A DNA stretch of 64,000 nucleotides, taken from the NCBI RefSeq assembly GCF_900155535.1, contig NZ_LT706965.1, positions 243,473-307,472 of the forward strand, written 5' to 3'. Below, in pieces: positions 26,912 to 36,746 of this stretch. This stretch comes from Corynebacterium urinipleomorphum (lineage in GTDB: Bacteria; Actinomycetota; Actinomycetes; Mycobacteriales; Mycobacteriaceae). Position numbers and translations under genes: made by a program. Each line of letters opens with the position of its first letter. Within the stretch, counting starts at the first letter, position 1. The notes beneath the pieces are model-generated. The model ran no database searches, was not told the DNA's origin, and was given only the letters and a program-made list of their open reading frames with translations.

Positions 26912-27958
26912 ATGGTGGTACACGAAACTGCCGGGAAATCCGACATGGATTTCGGCATCGATGTCAACCACGGCCATGTCCCTGTCATGCGCGACCGTAT
27001 GGGCGAGCTGCTGCGCCCGGCGGTGGAGAAATTCGGCCCGGATGCAGTGATTGTCGACGGTACGTTGGGGGCAGGGGGGCACACCGAGTACTTCCTCGCC
27101 GAGTTCCCGGACGCTGCTGTTATCGGCATCGACCGCGATGCCTCCGCGCTCGAACAGGCTACGCAGCGTCTGAAGAGGTTCGGCGACAGGTTCGTCCCGG
27201 TCCGGGGACGCTTCGACTGCTTCGCCGATGAGCTGGAGGCCAACACTCACGAGGTATTCCAGCGCGCCCGCTCCGCCGGGTTGGCGGGCGCGTTTTTCGA
27301 CTTGGGTGTGTCCTCGATGCAGTTGGATCAGGAGGAACGGGGCTTCGCATACCGGGTCGACGCACCCCTGGACATGCGAATGGATCCGAGTGCGGGGATG
27401 ACAGCGGCGGACGTGTTGAACACGTACAGCCACGGAGACTTGGCTCGCGTGCTCAAGACATATGGTGATGAGCGCTTCGCAGGAAAGATCGCGTCGGCCG
27501 TCATCGCCGAAAGGGAGAAGGAACCATTCGAGCGTTCGGGGCGTCTCGTCGAGCTTTTGTACAGCGTCATTCCGGCTGCGACCCGTCGCACTGGGGGCCA
27601 TCCGGCGAAACGTACGTTTCAGGCGCTACGGGTGGAGGTCAACCGGGAACTCGATGCCCTGTCAAATGTCATCCCGATGGTCGCAGACGCGCTCGGTTCC
27701 GGGGGTCGCGCAGTCTTCATGAGCTACCAGTCTCATGAAGACAAGCTGGTCAAGCGTGCTTTCGCGGAAATGACCGAATCGAAGACCCCGGTGGGTCTGC
27801 CCACTGAGCTGCCCGACATGGCACCGAGGTTCCGTCTTGTCACCCGAGGCGCTGAACAAGCCTCGGAAGCGGAGATTGAGGTGAACCGCAGGGCGGCTTC
27901 GGTGAGGGTCCGGGCCGTCGAAAAGCTGGGCGGCGATCCTAGCGGAGGACCCCGATGA
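26912..27958 (+). CDS. rsmH: 16S rRNA (cytosine-1402-N4)-methyltransferase
   Basis: SAM-dependent methylation of 16S rRNA C1402 in the ribosomal P site; also called MraW. The ATG at 26912 has a good AAAGGGGGG site upstream and gives 348 residues; a GTG two codons before is possible. The start [13 protein letters not shown] is typical, [12 protein letters not shown] near residues 47-58 is the SAM-binding loop, and [16 protein letters not shown] plus the later [11 protein letters not shown] complete the family pattern. It overlaps the next start by 4 bp (ATGA). Confidence 0.95.
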   Translation: MVVHETAGKSDMDFGIDVNHGHVPVMRDRMGELLRPAVEKFGPDAVIVDGTLGAGGHTEYFLAEFPDAAVIGIDRDASALEQATQRLKRFGDRFVPVRGRFDCFADELEANTHEVFQRARSAGLAGAFFDLGVSSMQLDQEERGFAYRVDAPLDMRMDPSAGMTAADVLNTYSHGDLARVLKTYGDERFAGKIASAVIAEREKEPFERSGRLVELLYSVIPAATRRTGGHPAKRTFQALRVEVNRELDALSNVIPMVADALGSGGRAVFMSYQSHEDKLVKRAFAEMTESKTPVGLPTELPDMAPRFRLVTRGAEQASEAEIEVNRRAASVRVRAVEKLGGDPSGGPR

Positions 27959-28866
27959 CTACTCACGCGTCACGTTCGAAGACAACACGTCCACAAGCGA
28001 AGGGAACTAGGACCATGGGAGCAAGCCGAGACCTCACAGCCGGGAACACTACCGGCGGCTCGACCGCGCTGCTTGAACGCACCCCGCGACGCACAGTGCG
28101 TACGACGGATGCACCGCGCACAGCTACCATGCCTTCGGGGTTGAAGCCGCGCGTTGCACCGCATGTGCCGCGCGGCCCGCGTCGCTTGGGCTCCAAGCAG
28201 GTTGTTTCTGTCCGCGGCCGCCGTGTTTCGACGACAGAGGCGAAGCGGAAGTTCTCCAAGATGTCGCTATTGGCGCTACCTCTACTCGTCCTCGGCATAT
28301 TCGGGGCAATGCTCTTGTCGGCGCTGTCTACCCAGCAGACATTCACAATCCAGCAACTTCAGAGCCAAGAGCGCGCGCTTAACAACGAGATTGAGACTCT
28401 CAACCGGAATGTCGAGGACAGCCGGGCCGCGGCTGAAGTCGCGGCAAAGGCCGACGCAGCTGGAATGGTCATCCCGGTTCAACCCGGCATCATCAATGTC
28501 GATGCCGAGGGCAAAGCCCACGAGACGCGTGAGTCTGACGCGTCTAAAACGGTGCGTGTTGTGGATGTGAACCAAGAAACGATCCGTACTGATCACGCCA
28601 CCAGCGACCAGAAAGCCACCCGCGACATCGCAGACAACCTTTCCGCTCTGCCGCAGAACACCCTGCGGGCAGGTCGAGGTGCTGCTCCGTCGTTACCGGC
28701 CATGGGAGAGCAGGCCGCTCCCTCAGCGCCGGCGGGTCAGGAGCTTGACAACCGTGACGCCGCTCCCGTTGCTCCGGCGGCACCGATTGCTCCCGCCGCG
28801 GATGCCCCAGCTGATGTGCCGGCTGCACCGGCTGGTGCGCTCCCGGCGCTGCCCGGTGGCTTTTAA
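27955..28866 (+). CDS. ftsL: FtsL-like bitopic septum protein
   Basis: Lies in the FtsL slot between rsmH and ftsI and has the FtsL-type layout. From the overlapping ATG at 27955 it has 303 residues: a basic, disordered N-terminus of about 95 residues, one transmembrane helix (about 102-122, [20 protein letters not shown]), then a coiled coil (about 125-165) and an Ala/Pro-rich C-terminus ending in LPALPGGF. A second ATG at 28015, with a GGGAACTAGGA site, would remove 20 residues. Sequence identity to FtsL is always weak, so the name rests on position and topology. Confidence 0.7.
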   Translation: MTTHASRSKTTRPQAKGTRTMGASRDLTAGNTTGGSTALLERTPRRTVRTTDAPRTATMPSGLKPRVAPHVPRGPRRLGSKQVVSVRGRRVSTTEAKRKFSKMSLLALPLLVLGIFGAMLLSALSTQQTFTIQQLQSQERALNNEIETLNRNVEDSRAAAEVAAKADAAGMVIPVQPGIINVDAEGKAHETRESDASKTVRVVDVNQETIRTDHATSDQKATRDIADNLSALPQNTLRAGRGAAPSLPAMGEQAAPSAPAGQELDNRDAAPVAPAAPIAPAADAPADVPAAPAGALPALPGGF

Positions 28867-28983
28867 GACCGTCATTTAAGGCCCCGGTTGGCGTGTGGCG
28901 GTCACAACCCCGCCCGGTGATCGGGGCAAGATGAAGGCAATCGTTGGGCGCTACGGCACAAGAGGAGTAGGTGAGACTGCGAC

Positions 28984-30978
28984 GTGAGCAGGATGGATCC
29001 GCGGAAGCGGCAGGCGCAGCCGCAGGGTATGTCTGCGCAAAAAGTCATCACTGCCCGCCGCATGCGCATCCTCACAGCAGTATTCCTCGTTGTCGCTCTT
29101 GTGCTCGTGGGGCGACTGGCGTGGGTTCAGTTGAAATGGGGCCCGCAGTTGCAGACTGTGGCGGCCGAACAACGTGAACGCGAATTTGTGGACCCAGCAC
29201 GGAGGGGTGCCATCGTCGACAGGGAGGGCAATTTCCTGGCGTACACGATGAAGGCGCGTTCGTTGACCGTGTCCCCAGTGACGCTGCGGCGGGAACTTGG
29301 CGAGCTCGCACGCAACGAGATGTACGAAGAAGGCGCTACCCGGGCTGAGGCAGAGGCACAGCAGGAGGCACGCGTCGAAGACATGCTGCGCCAGATGGCC
29401 AACGAGATTCCGACGATGATCAAGGCCGACGACGTCGAAGAATCCGATAAGGGCGAAAATAAAGAAAAGAATAAGGATGGCGATAAGGGGGAGAAGGACA
29501 AACTTCCTACCCCGAAGGTGAACTCGAAGGACATTCTGGAAAAACTCCACGCAGACTCTGACTACGAGGTGCTCGTCCGGAACGTCGACCCCGATGTGGC
29601 GGCACAGGTCGCGGAGAAATTCCACGGCGTGGCAGCCGACCGTCAGGACATCAGGGAGTACCCGAATGGTGCTATCGCGGAAAATATCGTCGGTCGTGTG
29701 TCGATGGACGGCCAAGGGCAGTTCGGCCTCGAAGCTTCTAGTGACTCCATTCTCACTGGTATTGACGGTCGCTCCACGGAGGACGTGTCCGCGAACGGGC
29801 AGGCGATTCCGGGGACGCTTCGCGACGTTGTCCCGGTCGTAGATGGTGCCCGAGTGGAACTCACTATCGATCTTGATCTGCAAGCCTATGTCCAGCAGCT
29901 GCTCGAGCAAGCGAAAGTCAACTCCAAGGCGAAGGACGCAGAGGCGGTAGTACTGGACGCTAAGAGCGGTGAAGTGCTGGCCATGGCGAATACCAGCACG
30001 ATCGACCCCAACGGCGACTTGGAACGTCAGCTGTCGGCTGGACGCAGTTTTGAGAACCCGTCGATTTCGCACCCGTACGAGCCGGGGTCGGTGGCCAAGA
30101 TCATCACCGCATCCGCTGCGATCGAGGAGGGTTTGACCACCCCGGACGAGGTGCACCAGGTGCCCGGAAATATCGAGATGGCGGGGGTGAATGTTGCCGA
30201 CGCATGGCAGCACGACGTCGCACCGTACACGACCGCAGGAATCTTCGGTAAGTCCTCGAACGTGGGCACGCTCATGCTCGCACAAAAGGTGGGAGAGGAG
30301 CGTTTCGACGACTACTTGAATCGTTTCGGCATCGGCCAGTCCACCGGGATCGAGCTGCCTAATGAGTCATCTGGTCTTGTCCCAGCACGCGAGCAGTGGT
30401 CGGGAGGCACATTTGCCAACCTGCCGATCGGCCAGGGAATGTCGGTGACGACGTTGCAGTTGGCTAGTGTCTACCAAGCCCTCGCTAACGGTGGCGAACG
30501 GATCGAACCGCGAGTGGTCAAGAGTGTCACTCAGCCCTCCGGCGAGCAGCTGCCGCAGGAAGACCCCCGTCGCACACGCGTTGTCAGCGAGAAAACCGCC
30601 AAGACAGTGGTGAACATGTTCCGCGCTGCGTTCCAGGATGATCCTAACGGGGTGAACAGCGGCACGGCCCAAGGCAACAGTGTTCCCGGCTACCAGCTTT
30701 CGGGCAAGACGGGTACCGCGCAACAGGTCAACCCGGACACCGGTGCGTACTCCAACTCGGACTACTGGATCACGTTCGCCGGCATCGCGCCCGCCGATGA
30801 CCCCCGGTTCGTGGTCGCAATCATGCTCGACGACCCGGAGCGTGGCCCGCTTGAAGGAGGAGGCGGTGGACAGTCTTCCGCCCCCGTCTTCACCGAGATC
30901 GCCAACTGGTTGATTAACCGTGAAAACATTCCGCAGAGTCCGGACCCGGGTGAGCCCATGGTCCTGCAGGCCCAGTAG
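28984..30978 (+). CDS. ftsI: Septal peptidoglycan transpeptidase (PBP3-type)
   Basis: Cross-links peptidoglycan at the division site. The 664-residue class B penicillin-binding protein has a cytoplasmic tail, one transmembrane anchor (about residues 28-48), a dimerisation domain and a transpeptidase domain with S369-X-X-K372 (GSVAK), S424-S425-N426 and K575-T576-G577. A low-complexity Lys/Glu/Asp insert of about 25 residues (around 155-178) interrupts the dimerisation domain, with local A-rich coding sequence. No PASTA repeats are present. The start is the GTG at 28984; an ATG three codons later is possible. Confidence 0.96.
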   Translation: MSRMDPRKRQAQPQGMSAQKVITARRMRILTAVFLVVALVLVGRLAWVQLKWGPQLQTVAAEQREREFVDPARRGAIVDREGNFLAYTMKARSLTVSPVTLRRELGELARNEMYEEGATRAEAEAQQEARVEDMLRQMANEIPTMIKADDVEESDKGENKEKNKDGDKGEKDKLPTPKVNSKDILEKLHADSDYEVLVRNVDPDVAAQVAEKFHGVAADRQDIREYPNGAIAENIVGRVSMDGQGQFGLEASSDSILTGIDGRSTEDVSANGQAIPGTLRDVVPVVDGARVELTIDLDLQAYVQQLLEQAKVNSKAKDAEAVVLDAKSGEVLAMANTSTIDPNGDLERQLSAGRSFENPSISHPYEPGSVAKIITASAAIEEGLTTPDEVHQVPGNIEMAGVNVADAWQHDVAPYTTAGIFGKSSNVGTLMLAQKVGEERFDDYLNRFGIGQSTGIELPNESSGLVPAREQWSGGTFANLPIGQGMSVTTLQLASVYQALANGGERIEPRVVKSVTQPSGEQLPQEDPRRTRVVSEKTAKTVVNMFRAAFQDDPNGVNSGTAQGNSVPGYQLSGKTGTAQQVNPDTGAYSNSDYWITFAGIAPADDPRFVVAIMLDDPERGPLEGGGGGQSSAPVFTEIANWLINRENIPQSPDPGEPMVLQAQ

Positions 30979-30996
30979 AGAAAGCGAGGAATGGTC

Positions 30997-32589
30997 ATGA
31001 ACAACACGGACACGAATCTTGCGGCCGCCGTCGCACTGGACACTGTGGCGGACATTGCCGCAGCAAGGATGGAAAATCCCCCTGCCCAATCACTGATTGT
31101 GTCAGGCATCAGTCTCGACTCCAGTGCTGTCCGGCCTGGTGAGATATTCGCGGCGTTGCCCGGTACCCGCGCGCACGGCGCGACGTTTGCGGCGTCATCG
31201 ACGGCATCCGCTGTTTTAACGGATAACGACGGCTGGGAGATTCTCACGGCGGCGGGGGAGAAACGCCCCGTCCTCGTTGTCGACGATGTTCGTGCAGTGC
31301 TGGGCCTCGTTTCCTCTGAGATCTACGGGAACCCGTCGGAAAAGCTCACCGTGATCGGCGTGACGGGCACATCGGGTAAGACCACCACGACCTACATGCT
31401 TGAAGCGGGGCTCGCCGCTACGGGATGCGCGGTGGGGCTGATCGGTACGACTGGCACACGTATCAAGGGTGAGGATGTCCCGACATCCCTGACCACCCCT
31501 GAAGCACCGAAGCTCCAGGAGCTCTTCGCGCTCATGGTTGAGCGTGGTGTCACGCACGTGGTCATGGAGGTTTCCTCCCACGCCCTTGTCTTGGGACGTG
31601 TCACGGGTACGCGGTTTGACGTAGCCGGGTTCACTAACCTCTCGCAAGATCACCTAGATTTCCATCCGACCATGGAGGACTACTTCAACGCCAAAGCGAT
31701 GCTGTTTGACCGTGAGTCCCCGGTAGCAGCCACGACCAGCGTGATCTGCGTTGACGATGACTGGGGCGAGAAGATGGTGGGCCGCGTCAAGCATAGAGCA
31801 GACGAGGGAGCCGCGAACGAGACAACTGTGATCACCGTGGGCACGCGCGGCCAAGAAGATTTGGACTGCGAAGCGACGCTCAACGGGACCACCGACAGCG
31901 GGGCACAGGACATCACCGTGCGGTTGCACGGCGCAACCATCGCAACACGCCTACCGCTGCCGGGCGCTTTCAACGTGGCAAACGCGGCTTTGGCAACTGC
32001 TATCGCGGACGTGGCTGGCATCGACGCTGAAGAGTTCTTGCGCGGCTTGAGCACAGCCGCTGTACCGGGGCGCATGGAGCGCGTCGATGCCGGACAGGAA
32101 TTCGTCGCGGTCGTGGATTACGCCCACAAGCCTGCCGCGGTCGCCGCGGCGTTGGACACTCTTCGGGAGCAGGTCGACGGCCGTGTCGGAATTGTTGTGG
32201 GTGCGGGTGGGGACCGTGACCAGTCCAAGCGTCCCATCATGGGAGCTGAGTCCGCGCGGAGGGCAGATTTGGTGATCATCACAGACGACAATCCGCGCAA
32301 CGAGAACCCCGCGGACATTCGCGCGGCCGTGCGAAGAGGCGCCGAAGAAGCCCGCGAGACCAACAGCGGGGTGGAAATCCGTGAAAGCGATTCGCGTGCC
32401 AGTGCCATCAGGCAGTTGGTGGCATGGGCACAGCCTGGCGACGCGGTTATCGTCGTGGGTAAGGGCCATGAAGTGGGCCAGATCATCGGCGATGTCACGC
32501 ACCATTTCGACGACAGGGAAGAGATGCGCGCGGCGTTGGCTGAGGCCGGTTTCGGCGGAGAGAGCACAGGTAAGGAGGACCGGGCATGA
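30997..32589 (+). CDS. murE: UDP-MurNAc-tripeptide synthetase (meso-DAP adding)
   Basis: Adds meso-diaminopimelate to UDP-MurNAc-L-Ala-D-Glu in the cytoplasm. ATG 30997 is chosen because GAGGA lies 6 nt upstream; the ATG at 30991 would touch that site. The 530 residues contain the Mur ligase ATP loop GVTGTSGKTTTT (about residues 127-138) and the DNPRNENP signature, whose DNPR form marks specificity for meso-DAP rather than lysine. Its stop overlaps the murF start (ATGA). Confidence 0.96.
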   Translation: MNNTDTNLAAAVALDTVADIAAARMENPPAQSLIVSGISLDSSAVRPGEIFAALPGTRAHGATFAASSTASAVLTDNDGWEILTAAGEKRPVLVVDDVRAVLGLVSSEIYGNPSEKLTVIGVTGTSGKTTTTYMLEAGLAATGCAVGLIGTTGTRIKGEDVPTSLTTPEAPKLQELFALMVERGVTHVVMEVSSHALVLGRVTGTRFDVAGFTNLSQDHLDFHPTMEDYFNAKAMLFDRESPVAATTSVICVDDDWGEKMVGRVKHRADEGAANETTVITVGTRGQEDLDCEATLNGTTDSGAQDITVRLHGATIATRLPLPGAFNVANAALATAIADVAGIDAEEFLRGLSTAAVPGRMERVDAGQEFVAVVDYAHKPAAVAAALDTLREQVDGRVGIVVGAGGDRDQSKRPIMGAESARRADLVIITDDNPRNENPADIRAAVRRGAEEARETNSGVEIRESDSRASAIRQLVAWAQPGDAVIVVGKGHEVGQIIGDVTHHFDDREEMRAALAEAGFGGESTGKEDRA

Positions 32590-34151
32590 TTCCGATGACG
32601 CTGGCGGACATCGCACGGGTCACAGGGGGCAGGCTCAGCGAGTCGGCTGACCCCGACGCGACAGTGACTAGCTACGTGGAGTTCGATAGCCGGAAGATCA
32701 CCCCAGGCGGTCTCTTCGTGGCATTGCCGGGAAGCAACGTCGACGGGCATGATTTTGCGGAGTCAGCGATCACCCGCGGCGCTGTGGGGGCTCTCGTCGC
32801 ACGCGATGTCGGAGTTCCTGCCGTCATTCTTCCACCCGTCGAACGGATCGAGGGCGATAATTCGGATCTCGCCGCAGGCGATCCAGACGGTACAGCCCGT
32901 GCTGTGGTGGCCGGGATGGCAAAACTGGCGGCGTATGTGGCGCGCACGCTCGTCGATAAGCACGGCCTGCGCATTACTGGCGTGACTGGATCTGCGGGCA
33001 AGACGTCCACGAAGGACCTCATCGCGTACGTTCTCGGTCGCGGCGGGGAGACCGTTGCGCCGCCGGGATCGTTCAACAACGAGATCGGCCTGCCGTACAC
33101 CGTGTTGCGCTGCACGGAGAACACAGAATTCCTCGTAGCGGAGATGTCCGCACGCAATGTCGGGCACATCGCTCAGCTGGCCAGCATCGCCCCGCCGCAC
33201 ATCGGCGTGGTGCTCAATGTGGGCAGCGCGCACCTCGGCGAATTCGGTTCGCGGGAAAATATCGCCCAGGCGAAGGGCGAGCTCGTCGAAGCCTTGCCGG
33301 CAGGGGGCGTTGCCATCCTCAATGCGGACGACGGCCTCGTCGCGGGCATGGCGCCGCGCACTCAGGCACGCGTCGTGCGTTTCTCCGCGGACAACTCCGC
33401 GACAGAGCAAGGGGACGCGGCGGAGTACTACGCCACGGACATCCAGCTTGACGACGTTGCACGTGCCACCTTCACCATGCATTCCCCTGCGGGGGACCCG
33501 CAGCGGGTGGGTCTTAAAGTCTTCGGTGCCCACCAGGTGTCGAATGCGCTGGCCGCTGCTGCCGTGGGGATTGAAGCGGGATTGGATGCGGCGACGGTCG
33601 CCGATGCGTTGTCCAACGCGCACAGCGTTTCGGTCAACCGTATGGATGTGAACACACGCGCTGACGGCCTGACGGTGATCAACGACGCCTACAACGCCAA
33701 TCCGGATTCGATGCGCGCAGGTATTGCCGCTCTCGGCTTCACCGCTGCGGCGCGGCCAGGGGTCCGCTCTATCGCAGTCTTAGGTGAGATGGGTGAACTC
33801 GGTTCTGATTCGGTCGAGGCACACCGTGCGCTCGGCGATGAGCTTGCTCGGTACCGCATCACGCATCTGGTAGTGGTGGGGGAGAGCGAGGAGACTCGCG
33901 CTCTCGCCGAGCGGGCGGCGGAGCGCGGCATTGACACCCGGTCCGCCGACGGAGTCGAGCGAGCCGCCGGCATCGTGGGTGAGATAGTGAGCACCGCTCC
34001 GCCAGGAGAAGAAGAGTGGCGCACCCGGACGGACCGTGACGTGGTACTCGTCAAAGCATCGAATGCCGTGGGGCTCTGGCGGGTAGCCGAGACCCTGCTC
34101 GCCGACGGGAATGCACACCCGCGCAACATCAACCAGGAAGATCCGAGGTAG
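32586..34151 (+). CDS. murF: UDP-MurNAc-pentapeptide synthetase (D-Ala-D-Ala adding)
   Basis: Adds D-Ala-D-Ala to complete the UDP-MurNAc pentapeptide. The 521 residues carry the ATP loop GVTGSAGKTSTKD near residue 135, the EMSARNVGHIAQL segment and the FNNEIGLPYT motif typical of MurF. The N-terminal domain around residues 1-95 binds the uridine. It begins with the ATGA overlap of murE and is followed by mraY after 6 bp. No anomalies. Confidence 0.96.
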   Translation: MIPMTLADIARVTGGRLSESADPDATVTSYVEFDSRKITPGGLFVALPGSNVDGHDFAESAITRGAVGALVARDVGVPAVILPPVERIEGDNSDLAAGDPDGTARAVVAGMAKLAAYVARTLVDKHGLRITGVTGSAGKTSTKDLIAYVLGRGGETVAPPGSFNNEIGLPYTVLRCTENTEFLVAEMSARNVGHIAQLASIAPPHIGVVLNVGSAHLGEFGSRENIAQAKGELVEALPAGGVAILNADDGLVAGMAPRTQARVVRFSADNSATEQGDAAEYYATDIQLDDVARATFTMHSPAGDPQRVGLKVFGAHQVSNALAAAAVGIEAGLDAATVADALSNAHSVSVNRMDVNTRADGLTVINDAYNANPDSMRAGIAALGFTAAARPGVRSIAVLGEMGELGSDSVEAHRALGDELARYRITHLVVVGESEETRALAERAAERGIDTRSADGVERAAGIVGEIVSTAPPGEEEWRTRTDRDVVLVKASNAVGLWRVAETLLADGNAHPRNINQEDPR

Positions 34152-34157
34152 CCAATC

Positions 34158-35270
34158 ATGACCCAGATCATCATGTCGGGGGCGATCAGCTTCCTCGTCG
34201 CCATCTTCACCACACCGCTGCTCATCCGTTATTTCACCTCGGCTGGTAAGGGCCAGGAGATCCGTGAGGACGGACCCGCATCGCACATCCGCAAACGCGG
34301 CACCCCGACGATGGGCGGCATTGCTATCCTTTTGGGCATTCTCGTCGCCTACCTAGTCGTCGGTTTTTGGGGCATGGCCACAGGAAATGGTGGATTCACT
34401 GCCTCCGGTCTACTCGTGCTGGGACTCACCATGGGCCTCGGTCTGCTCGGCTTCGCCGACGACGGCTTGAAGCTCTTTTTCAACCGCAACCTCGGTCTGA
34501 ACAAGACAGCTAAGTTGGTCGGGCAGCTCGCCATTGCGCTGATCTTCGGCTTCCTGCTGCTCCAATTCCCCCAGGACGGCACAGGTCTCACCCCGGGCTC
34601 AACGCACTTGAGTTTCATTCGGGACATCGAGACGTTCGACATCGCCGTCGGAGGCGCGGTGCTGGGCACGATCTTCTTCCTTATCTTCGTGTACTTCCTG
34701 ATCGCCGCATGGTCGAACGCGGTGAACCTCACCGACGGCCTCGACGGTCTCGCTGGCGGCTCGACTGCGTTGGTGATGTTCGGGTACACCCTGATTACGT
34801 TCTGGCAGTTCCGGAACTCCTGCGCCCAGGCACCGGGCGCCGGCTGCTACGACGTGCGCGACCCGCTGGATCTGGCGGTGCTGTGCTCCGCCGGAATGGG
34901 CGCGTGCATCGGGTTCCTCTGGTGGAACGCTGCCCCGGCAAAGATCTTCATGGGCGACACCGGCTCGCTGGCGCTCGGCGGTCTCGTCGCAGGTGTGTCC
35001 ATTGCTAGCCGCACCGAAGTACTCATGGTGGTCATTGGCGCGCTCTTCGTCATGGAGGCCGCATCGGTCGTCATCCAGGTGGCCGCATTCAAGACAACAG
35101 GAAAGCGCGTGTTCCGCATGGCCCCGTTCCACCACCACTTCGAAAACGGTGGATGGGCTGAGACCACGGTAGTCATTCGATTCTGGGTCATCTGCGCCAT
35201 CGCGGTCGTTCTGGGCCTGGCCATCTTCTACACCGAATGGCTCTCCACCACCGGGGTGAGTTTGACATGA
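34158..35270 (+). CDS. mraY: Phospho-MurNAc-pentapeptide translocase
   Basis: Transfers phospho-MurNAc-pentapeptide to undecaprenyl phosphate, forming lipid I. The 370-residue integral membrane protein has about ten helices. Active-site markers are the cytoplasmic [12 protein letters not shown] loop near residues 190-201, GFADDGLKL near 98-106, [10 protein letters not shown], and the APFHHHFE histidine cluster near residues 319-326. The start lies 6 bp after murF; the stop overlaps murD by 4 bp. Confidence 0.97.
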   Translation: MTQIIMSGAISFLVAIFTTPLLIRYFTSAGKGQEIREDGPASHIRKRGTPTMGGIAILLGILVAYLVVGFWGMATGNGGFTASGLLVLGLTMGLGLLGFADDGLKLFFNRNLGLNKTAKLVGQLAIALIFGFLLLQFPQDGTGLTPGSTHLSFIRDIETFDIAVGGAVLGTIFFLIFVYFLIAAWSNAVNLTDGLDGLAGGSTALVMFGYTLITFWQFRNSCAQAPGAGCYDVRDPLDLAVLCSAGMGACIGFLWWNAAPAKIFMGDTGSLALGGLVAGVSIASRTEVLMVVIGALFVMEAASVVIQVAAFKTTGKRVFRMAPFHHHFENGGWAETTVVIRFWVICAIAVVLGLAIFYTEWLSTTGVSLT

Positions 35271-36730
35271 CGACGACTGATTTCCCTGTGTCCGGACCGG
35301 TGCTGGTTGCCGGGGCCGGCGTTTCCGGATTGGGTGCGGCGCAACTTCTAGCCCGGACAGAGCTTGCTTTCGCCGTCGCGGACGATAACGGAGAAAAGCT
35401 CGCCCAGATCGCGGAGATCGCCGGGCCGCATTACCTCGGCGGCGTGTCCACGGCTGACGCGGAGCGCAAAATTGGTGATTACCAGACAGTGGTCACCTCC
35501 CCGGGCTGGCGGCCCGACTCGCCCTTGCTCGTTGCGGCGGCGGACGCCGGATGCGACGTGATCGGCGACGTGGAGCTGTGCTTCCGCCTCGACCGCGCCG
35601 GCGTGTTCGGGCCGCCGCGGGACTGGCTCGTGGTCACCGGCACAAACGGAAAAACCACCACGACCGGAATGCTCGCCGCCATCATGCAGGAAGCAGGGGC
35701 CTACACAGGCAAACATGCCGTCGCGTGCGGGAATATCGGTGTGGCTGTCGGGGATGCACTGACCGCCCCGGAGCGTGTCGATGTTCTAGTGGTGGAGCTC
35801 TCCAGCTTCCAGCTGCACTGGTCGGATACTCTCACCCCGGACGCCGGGGTGCTGCTCAACCTTGCTGAGGACCACATCGACTGGCATGGGTCCTTCGACG
35901 CGTACGCCAGCGCGAAGGCGAAGGTCTTCGGCAGTTCCGTCGCAGTCGCGGGTATCGACGATTCCCAGGTACACGCATATGCGGACCGGTCCGAACGCGA
36001 CGGAATCATCGGATTCACGTTGAACGAGCCGCAAGCGGGGCAGGTCGGAATTATCGGCGGGACCATTGTCAGCCGCATTGGAGAAAGCGCCGACGGGGCA
36101 GCCTCCCCGGTGGAGATCACCCCGCTCGACGGCATTGAACCTGCCGGTCAAGCGGGAGTGCTCGATGCTCTTGCGGCAGCCGCAGTCGCCATCACCCAGG
36201 GTGCTTCGCCCGAACACATTCACCGCGGTCTGCACGGATACCAGGTGTCCGGGCACCGCGGGGCAGTGGTGCACACCGGCGGTGGGGTGACGTGGGTGGA
36301 TAATTCGAAAGCCACCAACCCCCATGCCGCGGATTCAGCTCTGCGCGGTGCTGCGACCGGAAACGGGAGCAACCAATCCAAAGTCGTATGGGTCGCCGGG
36401 GGTCAGCTCAAAGGCGCTGAAGTGGATGAGCTCGTTGCAAAGCACGCTCACCGTTTCCGGGCAGTCGCACTGCTGGGGGTGGACAGGGAACAGATTGCGC
36501 GTGCCGTCGATAAGCATGCCCCCGGAATTCCCGTCTTCCTGACGGAGAGCACCGACCCCGAGGACGCGATGCGAGCAGCTGTTGAATTCGCCGCGCAACA
36601 GGCGCGCCAAGGTGACTCGGTGATTCTCGCCCCTGCCGCCGCGAGCCTGGATATGTATTCCGGAATGGCTGAGCGGGGAAATATCTTCGCCTCGTCCGCG
36701 CGCGCCCTCGACGGAAACCTCGACGCGTAA
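35267..36730 (+). CDS. murD: UDP-MurNAc-L-Ala:D-glutamate ligase
   Basis: Adds D-glutamate to UDP-MurNAc-L-Ala. From the ATG at 35267 (ATGA overlap with mraY) the protein has 487 residues, with the N-terminal uridine-binding [13 protein letters not shown], the Mur ligase ATP loop [14 protein letters not shown] near residue 125, the [13 protein letters not shown] segment and [14 protein letters not shown] in the central domain. A frame open from 35237 would only add residues from within mraY. ftsW follows after 16 bp. Confidence 0.96.
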   Translation: MTTTDFPVSGPVLVAGAGVSGLGAAQLLARTELAFAVADDNGEKLAQIAEIAGPHYLGGVSTADAERKIGDYQTVVTSPGWRPDSPLLVAAADAGCDVIGDVELCFRLDRAGVFGPPRDWLVVTGTNGKTTTTGMLAAIMQEAGAYTGKHAVACGNIGVAVGDALTAPERVDVLVVELSSFQLHWSDTLTPDAGVLLNLAEDHIDWHGSFDAYASAKAKVFGSSVAVAGIDDSQVHAYADRSERDGIIGFTLNEPQAGQVGIIGGTIVSRIGESADGAASPVEITPLDGIEPAGQAGVLDALAAAAVAITQGASPEHIHRGLHGYQVSGHRGAVVHTGGGVTWVDNSKATNPHAADSALRGAATGNGSNQSKVVWVAGGQLKGAEVDELVAKHAHRFRAVALLGVDREQIARAVDKHAPGIPVFLTESTDPEDAMRAAVEFAAQQARQGDSVILAPAAASLDMYSGMAERGNIFASSARALDGNLDA

Positions 36731-36746
36731 GGCAATGTGAAACACA

